From positions 1 to 11,953 of the forward strand of contig JANXZI010000421.1 of the NCBI GenBank assembly GCA_025355595.1: a stretch of DNA of 11,953 nt, in the 5' to 3' direction. The DNA is from Spartobacteria bacterium (GTDB lineage Bacteria; Verrucomicrobiota; Verrucomicrobiia; Chthoniobacterales; Chthoniobacteraceae). The notes beneath the pieces are model-generated. The model saw only the letters and a program-made list of their open reading frames with translations, was not told the DNA's origin and searched no databases. The translations under genes and the position numbers were made by a program. This document shows positions 1-5,788 of this stretch, piece by piece. Each line of letters begins with the position of its first letter. The first letter of the stretch is position 1.

Positions 1-41
1 GTCCGCCAGTCACGGTGATTTTGTCGCTGCCAAAGTCCGCG

Positions 42-464
42 TTAAGATAGGGGCTTTCGTAAGCCCGGCTTCTCCGGCGACGTGCGCGAAGTATTTGGCA
101 ACTTCCCCGGCGTGTTCGCGTATTCCTTCGCGCCGATTCTCTTCTGAGCCTCGGGATTCGAGGCGATGTAGTCCGTCGCCCGTTTGAGCAGGCGCGCGTT
201 GGCCTCGTCTGTCTTTTCGTTAAGGTAAAGGGCAGCGAGGCACCAGAGGTTGTCCACCCATGTCCCACTTGGGAAGCCTATGTCCTTTACGATGGTTTTG
301 CGCAGCGCCTCCTCGCGTAACTTGAGCGAGGAGGCGTGAGTTGCGGTCACCAGTTCGTCAAAATCCGCCTTGTCCGATGCTTCGTTCCTTTCGGCCGCTT
401 GCAACGCGTTGCAGGAGACCGGCGGTGCAAGTGAAAGGGCCAGTAACAAGACCGCTCTTTTCAT
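42..464 (-). CDS. Small exported hypothetical protein, probably a truncated or frameshifted larger protein
   Basis: Function is not recognised. The 140-residue product starts with a signal peptide (MKRAVLLLALSLAPPVSC, followed by a likely Ala-rich cleavage region near residue 24), so it is exported. Residues 30-105 are predicted helical, with a WVDNLWCLAALYL segment followed by DEANARLLKRA. This resembles the opening helices of secreted all-alpha proteins rather than a complete domain. The last 20-25 residues are Pro/Ser/Thr/Lys-rich and unlike the rest. Minus-strand frames after about position 102 still look protein-like: one reads AKYFAHVAGEAGLTK from position 99, another reads ESPYLNADFGSDK from position 58 and stays open to the window edge. 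A frameshift or internal deletion is therefore likely. The ATG at 464 lies 52 bp after the esterase stop, in the same orientation, so it is probably the third gene of that operon. No clear ribosome binding site is visible. I am confident of expression context and export, not of the true 3' end. Confidence 0.55.
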   Translation of the reverse strand: MKRAVLLLALSLAPPVSCNALQAAERNEASDKADFDELVTATHASSLKLREEALRKTIVKDIGFPSGTWVDNLWCLAALYLNEKTDEANARLLKRATDYIASNPEAQKRIGAKEYANTPGKLPNTSRTSPEKPGLRKPLS

Positions 465-516
465 ATTGTCTGTCTTGTTTAGATCATTCCGACTTTGCGT
501 GATCGCCTCCGGCGCG

Positions 517-1533
517 TCAGCGAACCAGCATTTCCGCCATCTTCTCGCCCATGGCCTTGCCGTTGAGATACTCGCTCTCGCCGTTGTGATTCCAGTGGTA
601 GCCCATGCCGCTGGGAGAAACCTCCGCCCTGCGCCAGAAGGGACGGGCGTCAGTGGTTTTCACATTACCTTTTAACTCCGGGTGCTTTTTGGGATCGGCC
701 ACGCCGAGCTGCGCCAGCTCCACCTCAGTGACTTGTGGCGGCGGATCCATGCTAGTGGTCGTGATAGACACCGGCAGCTTCGGATTGCCGAACTCAGTGC
801 GCAGATCGGTGATTAGATTAACCAGGTTTGCCTCGTAATTTGCTGAGTTGACCTTGTCCACGCGATCGTTCCATCCCTGGTGCCAGCCCAAGCCCGCGAT
901 GCGATAACCCTGGCCCTTCCACTCAGGAAACTCGGTGTTAAGATTGTCCAGCACGTCGCGCACATAAGCGAGCATTCCGGTATAATACGGGCCGACGATA
1001 CCGCCGCGGGCGGCCACCGCACCGGGCGGGCGGAAATCCACGTTCAGGCTTTTGCCACCCCACGCGGCTTTGATGATCAGGACCGGCTGCTCAATGCGAT
1101 CGCCGATGGCCCAGCCAAAGCCATACTCCGGTCCGAACCAGGTCGAATTCCGGCCCTGCGCATAACCGAACTTCAGATTGCCTTTGATGACCGTGCGCGG
1201 CGCCGTGACATCGCTATCACGCCACCAGACCTTCACGTCGTCTCGGGTTTTCCAGGTGCCGTCTTTGTTGACCAAGTAACCGTAGTTTTTGGGATCATGC
1301 TCCACTTGATAACGCAGGCTGCCAATCGCCCCCTTCACATTGTCGTGGCCCTCCTCAGCCTTGCCGTGGCCGACCATGTTGGACTGTCCGGCCAGAATAA
1401 AGACCTGCACCCCTTTGGGGTTGTTGCCCCAAGTGTGGGTATTTTTGGCAGGGTCTAGAGCAAAGGCAGTGCCACTCACCATGAGAGCAATAAGCCAGTA
1501 TTTAAAAATCGTCCGAGGGAGTGGCATTTTCAT
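517..1533 (-). CDS. Secreted SGNH-type carbohydrate esterase (sialate O-acetylesterase / SASA family)
   Basis: A serine esterase that probably removes acetyl groups from a sugar or polysaccharide outside the cytoplasm. From the ATG at 1533 the product is 338 residues, beginning MKMPLPRTIFKYWLIALMVS, a signal peptide ending at TAFA. The catalytic block VFILAGQSNMVGHG places the nucleophile at Ser51. The WHQGWND block (residues 217-223) is typical of the SASA family. The C-terminal YHWNHNGESEYLNG block (His313, His316) supplies the likely catalytic histidine. The frame stays open to a GTG at 1596, directly after the stop codon of the upstream gene, giving 359 residues. I prefer the ATG at 1533 because the longer form puts 21 polar residues before the signal peptide. 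Neither start has a clear ribosome binding site. The gene follows the DUF6288-type gene closely in the same direction, so co-transcription is likely. Substrate is unknown: the family name does not prove sialate as target, and plant-type acetylated glycans are equally possible. Confidence 0.88.
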   Translation of the reverse strand: MKMPLPRTIFKYWLIALMVSGTAFALDPAKNTHTWGNNPKGVQVFILAGQSNMVGHGKAEEGHDNVKGAIGSLRYQVEHDPKNYGYLVNKDGTWKTRDDVKVWWRDSDVTAPRTVIKGNLKFGYAQGRNSTWFGPEYGFGWAIGDRIEQPVLIIKAAWGGKSLNVDFRPPGAVAARGGIVGPYYTGMLAYVRDVLDNLNTEFPEWKGQGYRIAGLGWHQGWNDRVDKVNSANYEANLVNLITDLRTEFGNPKLPVSITTTSMDPPPQVTEVELAQLGVADPKKHPELKGNVKTTDARPFWRRAEVSPSGMGYHWNHNGESEYLNGKAMGEKMAEMLVR

Positions 1534-1596
1534 GTCGTGGTTGTTGGATTGGCTTTTCGGAGTTGGCTTACTTGGCGTCTGCGGTTTGGTTCTCAC

Positions 1597-4020
1597 TTAC
1601 TTAGTGATGCTGATCAGTTCTGGGGAGTCGGTGGATGCCTCGATTGCACGGATGGTTTCCCGGACGGAGTTGGCCTTTTCCAGACTCAACTTCTTAGGGA
1701 AATCCGGCTCACCCTTCTCAAAGCCATCAGCGACCTTTTGCAGGTTTGGAATAACGGTCTTAGCTTGCGCGCCGTAGGTGAGCAGGATTTTCATCAGTTC
1801 GGGCGTCCGAACCTGACTTGAGTGGGGATTTTGCGTGGTGGCGTAGTTCACGCACTCTGCCATACCTTCTTTAATGTGATGTTTCGCGAGGACTTTGAGA
1901 CCCTCCATGCGAATCCCGTCGGCGAACATCTCGCCGCTCGGCGCGGGTTTGAGGATTGCTTCGAGGATGGCGGGCAGTAGAGGTTTGATTTCTTCATAAG
2001 TGAGCTTGCCATAAACCGCCCCGATGCTGCCGCGAGCGGCGCCGTCCTCGTTCTTCAATCCAGCGAGCACCGCGTTGTTGAGTAAGGTGCGGTCAACGCC
2101 CGCCAGAGAGCGGCCCAGCATTCCATCGCGTGGGGCGAACAGTGCGTTCGAAAGATACCGCTGCTGCATCCCGCGAGGGTCTTTCGCTTTGTCCACCCGG
2201 GCAAGCATTCCGAGCAGTTCCGGCACGGTCTGCATGGCCGGAGCGCCAATCGCGGCGAGCGCCTCGGCGCCTTTGATGCGCAGCCAAAGGTCCTCGTGTT
2301 TGAGGTTTTTCGTCAATGCCGGGATCGCAGGAGCGGCGCGACCTTTGAGCTGGGCGAGCGCCTGGCAGGCTCCGTAGCGGCTGTTGAGATTCGAGCCCTC
2401 GAGCATCTTTACCAACTCAGGCACGATGTTGTCCTTGCGGTGAGCGAGTTCAATAGCCGCGCGTTCGCGGACCACAGTGGACCAACTGCCGAGGTGCTCG
2501 ATCAGTTCCTTCGTGCTGAGGCTGGCGTGGAGGCTCGTGCGGTCTTTGTTGCTCCAGCCGCGACCGTCGAGGATGATAGCCTGCGCGGCCGCGGCGGTAA
2601 GTTGGGGGGCCACGCTCGGCTTCTTGCCGGTGAGCCGGATCTTCTTGAGTGGCATGGCATAGCCTAAAAGGATGGCACCGCTGGCATCCCAGTTCTTATA
2701 ATGGTCGTCTTGCAGTTCGGGCGGACCTTGATGAAGGAAGGTGCCATCCCAGCGGCGAGCGAGATCGAAATACCACGCGCCGAATTCTTGCATCCAGGCA
2801 CCGGTGGCGTTCGGGCCGGATTGGGCGACACCAGGCAATGCCCAGAGGATGTTGAAAAAATTGCCCGTGTGCCCGGTGTCGCGCTCGGGGCCGTGCGACG
2901 CGAGGCTCATCCGCGAGAAATATTCCGCGCCCGCCGCGTTGCCGAGTTGGTTGAACATCAGCGATGCGATGCCGCATTTGCCGTTGTCCTCGTGGTTCTG
3001 GATCCAAGGCGCATGGTCGCCATAGGGAATCGCGCCTTTGCCGATGTAGAAACGGAGCAGCCGGTCGCTGCGTTCGATGGCGAGATCCAAGGCGGGATCT
3101 TTGATTCCCGCTTCACGAGCGAGAATTAGCGAAGTCGTCAGCGGCAAGCCCGGTGCATTCATCATCCCATAGCCCCACAACCGCCCGTCCGGTTTCGCAA
3201 AGCGGTGGCCCCAAGATCCGACGGCGCTCTGTCCGTTGGCGGCTTCCAGTGCCAGCCTTTTCAAGCCGGGCATCACCGATTGGTCGCCGGTGGCCATGCG
3301 ATACTCGGAGAGTAACATGATGACATAGCCATAATACCAACTCTGCATGCTCTCCGCTGAGAAACCGGATGCCCACGTCGCCTCTTTGCGGACCAGGGGG
3401 AGGTAATCGGGATTCCCGCTCGCCAAAAGGGCTAGCGCATTGAGAGAGCGAGTGATTGGGTCCTGACGCTCAGTCCCCGCCGAAACCCGTGCGGCCAATG
3501 CCTTGCAGCCCTGTTCAAGGATGCGCTTGGACTTTGGGCAATTGAATGGAGCCGTGGCGCTGTAACTGCCAAGCACTAGCAATTTCAACGTGACATGGTC
3601 CGTCTTCCCGTCCCGCCAGCGGATGAGCGCCAAGTTACCGTGATTCGCTTCTTTCTCCGCTTCGGTCAGCGCCTTGCCCATCTCGGTGCGGGGGTCATAG
3701 GCAAACAGTTTGCCGCCCACTCCCAGAATCACATCACCGACCGCCAAGACTCCAGCCGCGGGAGATTTTTCCTCGACCTTCGTGATGCGAATCTGCCGGG
3801 CATCCGTGGTTACTAACTTATCGCTAAACATCCACCCTCGCGCACCGGTCGCTCCCAAATTCCAATCGTGAGTCCACCCGGCCGGGATCACGCCGCCTTT
3901 GGTAAAGTCGGGAACCTCCACTGTCTTGGCGTTTCCAGCGGCGGCAAGCGCAGGCGTGCAAGGCAGCATCAGGCCGCCGATCAGGATCAGCGCGTTTGTG
4001 AGCAGGCAAAGTTTTTTCAT
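1597..4020 (-). CDS. Large exported PDZ + all-alpha (toroid-like) + HEAT-repeat protein, DUF6288 type
   Basis: An 807-residue exported protein of unknown biochemical function. Residues 1-27 are a signal peptide ending PALAAA. Residues about 70-150 look like a PDZ domain (IRITKVEEKSPAAGVLAVGDVILGVGG), a fold that usually binds peptide termini. Residues about 160-460 are helical, rich in Trp, His and Gly, with conserved-looking motifs NHEDNGKCGIASLMF (about 343), HTGNFFNILWALPG (about 383) and QDDHYKNWDASG (about 437). This pattern resembles alpha/alpha-toroid proteins. Residues about 500-690 contain HEAT-like repeats (RERAAIELAHR, SRYGACQALAQLKG, LRIKGAEALAAIG). I recognise the arrangement as the DUF6288 type found in Planctomycetes and Verrucomicrobia. 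The stop codon directly abuts an in-frame GTG of the downstream esterase, so the two are almost certainly one transcript. The ATG at 4020 fits the signal peptide. Enzymatic activity on a glycan or glycopeptide is possible, but nothing in the sequence proves it. Confidence 0.85.
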   Translation of the reverse strand: MKKLCLLTNALILIGGLMLPCTPALAAAGNAKTVEVPDFTKGGVIPAGWTHDWNLGATGARGWMFSDKLVTTDARQIRITKVEEKSPAAGVLAVGDVILGVGGKLFAYDPRTEMGKALTEAEKEANHGNLALIRWRDGKTDHVTLKLLVLGSYSATAPFNCPKSKRILEQGCKALAARVSAGTERQDPITRSLNALALLASGNPDYLPLVRKEATWASGFSAESMQSWYYGYVIMLLSEYRMATGDQSVMPGLKRLALEAANGQSAVGSWGHRFAKPDGRLWGYGMMNAPGLPLTTSLILAREAGIKDPALDLAIERSDRLLRFYIGKGAIPYGDHAPWIQNHEDNGKCGIASLMFNQLGNAAGAEYFSRMSLASHGPERDTGHTGNFFNILWALPGVAQSGPNATGAWMQEFGAWYFDLARRWDGTFLHQGPPELQDDHYKNWDASGAILLGYAMPLKKIRLTGKKPSVAPQLTAAAAQAIILDGRGWSNKDRTSLHASLSTKELIEHLGSWSTVVRERAAIELAHRKDNIVPELVKMLEGSNLNSRYGACQALAQLKGRAAPAIPALTKNLKHEDLWLRIKGAEALAAIGAPAMQTVPELLGMLARVDKAKDPRGMQQRYLSNALFAPRDGMLGRSLAGVDRTLLNNAVLAGLKNEDGAARGSIGAVYGKLTYEEIKPLLPAILEAILKPAPSGEMFADGIRMEGLKVLAKHHIKEGMAECVNYATTQNPHSSQVRTPELMKILLTYGAQAKTVIPNLQKVADGFEKGEPDFPKKLSLEKANSVRETIRAIEASTDSPELISITK

Positions 4021-4286
4021 CTAATGAGTCGTTTTCTTGATTCGCATCCTCCGCGCGGCTGTCTCGCACACCGCTCCTGTCGCGAAGGTCGCGAGCAAGC
4101 ACAGTGCGCTCCTGGATCGCTTTCTGATCATGCTGGGAGGTTACGATTGGTTTTGATCACGGCGCTTGGATTGCCGGGCAGAGCGGGGCAAGCGATGTAA
4201 ATTTTGAAAACGATACTCGCCAAAAAAATCAAACGCCAGAATTCCATCCCTCGCCAACCATCCCCTTTGCGGGCAGGTTCACCGCT
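4021..4286. promoter_or_regulatory. Divergent promoter region between the DUF6288-esterase operon and its probable regulator
   Basis: These 266 bp separate two genes reading away from each other, so both promoters and probably the operator must lie here. I see no convincing sigma-70 -35/-10 pair. Candidate protein-binding signals are two TGATCA palindromes (4125-4130 and 4154-4159), 29 bp apart, and two TCGCGA palindromes (4080-4085 and 4089-4094), 9 bp apart. An A/T-rich patch at 4199-4232 precedes the regulator gene. The assignment rests on gene arrangement; the individual sites are guesses. Confidence 0.5.
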
Positions 4287-5357
4287 ATGCCTCGATTAAG
4301 AATTCTTTCCGCTGTCGCGCAGGTGACGGCATACCTGCGCGAGAAGCTGGTGCGAAAACATTGGACCGGGACGATGCCCGGGGTGCTCCGGCTGGAGGAA
4401 GAACTCGGGGTCAACCGCAAGACCGTGGAGGCCGCGTTGCGCGAGCTCGAACATGATGGACTGCTGGGTTCGCGGGGGCCGGGATGCAGGCGCCTCATTC
4501 TCCGACACCGCGGCAGAGAAGCCGTGCGCCCGATGCGCGTGGCCATCTTGCTCGGCGCACTGTCGGATCGAAAGTCGGACTACATCGTGGAGCTTCAGCA
4601 CGCGCTGCTGGAGGCCGGCCATGCCGCGTTTTTCCCCGCAAAGGGCCTGCTCGAGATCGGAATGGATGTGAAGCGCGTCGCCCGTCTGGTCGGGCAGACG
4701 GCGGCGGACGCGTGGGTGGTGCTCGCGGGTTCGCGTGAAGTGCTGGCGTGGTTCAGCGCGGAGGCGAGCCCATCGTTCGCCTTGTTCGGCCACCGGGCCG
4801 GGCTGCCCATCGCGGCGACGGGCCCGAACAAGGTGCCTGCGATCTCCGCCGCTACCCGTCAACTGATCACATTCGGCCATCGGCGCATCGCGCTGCTTTG
4901 CCGCAGGCTTCGGCGACTGCCGGAGCCGGGGGTATCCGAGCGAGCTTTCTTGGCGGAACTCGCGGCCCATGGCCTTGCGACGGGCGCTTTCAACCTGCCG
5001 GATTGGGAAGAAAACACCGAAGGCTTTCACGAACTGCTGGGCTCGCTCTTCCGCGTCACGCCGCCCACGGCGCTCATCGTGGACGAGGCTCCGCAGTTTG
5101 TCGCGACGCTGCAGTTCCTCGCCCGGAGGGGAATCCCGGTGCCGGGAAAAGTCTCGCTGATTTGCACCGATCCCGACCCCACCTTTGCGTGGTGCAAGCC
5201 GACCATCGCCCACATTCGCTGGGATTCCGGTCCACTGGTCCGCCGCATCGTGCGCTGGGCAGCCAATGTGAGCCGGGGTCGCACCGATGTGAGGCAGACC
5301 TTCGTCCCGGCGGAGTTTGTCGCAGGCGGCACGATCGGGCCGGTGCCGGGAGGATGA
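4287..5357 (+). CDS. Transcriptional regulator: GntR-like winged helix fused to LacI-type sensor domain
   Basis: A 356-residue cytoplasmic DNA-binding regulator. Residues about 5-72 form a GntR-like winged helix (LRLEEELGVNRKTVEAALRE followed by LEHDGLLGSRGPG). Residues about 80-345 match the LacI/GalR periplasmic-binding-protein-like sensor: MRVAILLGALSDRKSDYIVE, then QLITFGHRRIALLCR, ALIVDEAPQFVATLQFLARR and a VPGKVSLICTDPD segment that corresponds to the usual 'P-D-D-V-S-V-x-G-F-D' region. Such hybrids usually bind a sugar or related effector. The ATG at 4287 is preceded by a weak purine stretch (GGCAGG at 4272-4277). The gene is divergent from the DUF6288-esterase operon, which makes that operon its likely target; autoregulation is also plausible. 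The effector cannot be read from the sequence. Confidence 0.85.
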   Translation: MPRLRILSAVAQVTAYLREKLVRKHWTGTMPGVLRLEEELGVNRKTVEAALRELEHDGLLGSRGPGCRRLILRHRGREAVRPMRVAILLGALSDRKSDYIVELQHALLEAGHAAFFPAKGLLEIGMDVKRVARLVGQTAADAWVVLAGSREVLAWFSAEASPSFALFGHRAGLPIAATGPNKVPAISAATRQLITFGHRRIALLCRRLRRLPEPGVSERAFLAELAAHGLATGAFNLPDWEENTEGFHELLGSLFRVTPPTALIVDEAPQFVATLQFLARRGIPVPGKVSLICTDPDPTFAWCKPTIAHIRWDSGPLVRRIVRWAANVSRGRTDVRQTFVPAEFVAGGTIGPVPGG

Positions 5358-5788
5358 GGCGTGCCAGAGATTTGTTTGCCCGTGAAGGATCGCCAGCGAG
5401 CATGATTATCGTTCACCGTCGGCCGAGAGTTCCGATTACCCGACTAGAGGGTCAGGGAAAACGCATCAAAATTTGCGAGGATTGAAGGCCGCTGCGAGGG
5501 GCTGAACGCTAATGCCATCTCGCATCAATAATCGAACCATGGCAAAACGTGAGGGCAAGGAGGCAGGGGCGCCCCCGCCCCGTGTTTGCCGAGCGACGGG
5601 GTGCCCCGACTCCTCGCCCGCGCGCCGCGCCATCTGTCCGAACAATTTCGCGCGATGGTATGGGAAGTTTAGCCCGCCGCAGGCGTCTTCTCCATGTTCA
5701 GAAAAGCGCCCCTCGGGCTGACAGATCACTTTGATGCGATTGCCCTGTGGTCAGGATGGCAGCTTGAGTCAGCGCACCGCATTTGTGC
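5358..5788. other. Convergent intergenic region, 431 bp, non-coding, palindrome-rich
   Basis: This stretch lies between the 3' ends of the regulator (plus) and the cytochrome gene (minus). No open frame here has a recognisable product; the longest (minus, 87 codons) shows low-complexity Arg/Gly composition and no family match I can see. It contains GC-rich palindromes (5566-5581 and 5597-5608) and the octamer CGCATCAA twice in direct orientation (5462-5469, 5521-5528) and once inverted (5731-5738). It should contain the transcription stops of both flanking genes, but no hairpin is followed by a T tract. A dispersed intergenic repeat is possible. Confidence 0.5.
5566..5608. repeat. GC-rich palindrome pair
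   Basis: GGGGCGCCCC (5566-5575) is a perfect 10-bp palindrome, and 5566-5571 can alternatively pair with 5576-5581 around a CCCC loop. Fifteen bases after that, CGGGG-TG-CCCCG (5597-5608) forms a second short hairpin. No poly-T follows on either strand, so intrinsic termination is not well supported. A REP-like or mobile palindromic unit is the other option. Confidence 0.4.

Noticed and set aside
880..1458. Plus-strand open frame (192 codons) opposite the esterase
   Set aside because: The esterase motifs GQSN and WHQGWND are on the minus strand; the plus-strand product has no recognisable domain.
4296..5213. Minus-strand open frame (305 codons) opposite the regulator
   Set aside because: Low-complexity Arg/Gln-rich product, whereas the plus strand shows a winged helix and a LacI-type sensor domain.
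5597..5608. CGGGG-TG-CCCCG as an intrinsic terminator
   Set aside because: The stem is only five pairs, the loop two bases, and no T tract follows on either strand.
5466..5729. Minus-strand open frame of 87 codons in the convergent gap
   Set aside because: No recognised domain, no ribosome binding site, and it spans the palindromes. I treat it as non-coding, although a repeat-encoded peptide cannot be fully excluded.
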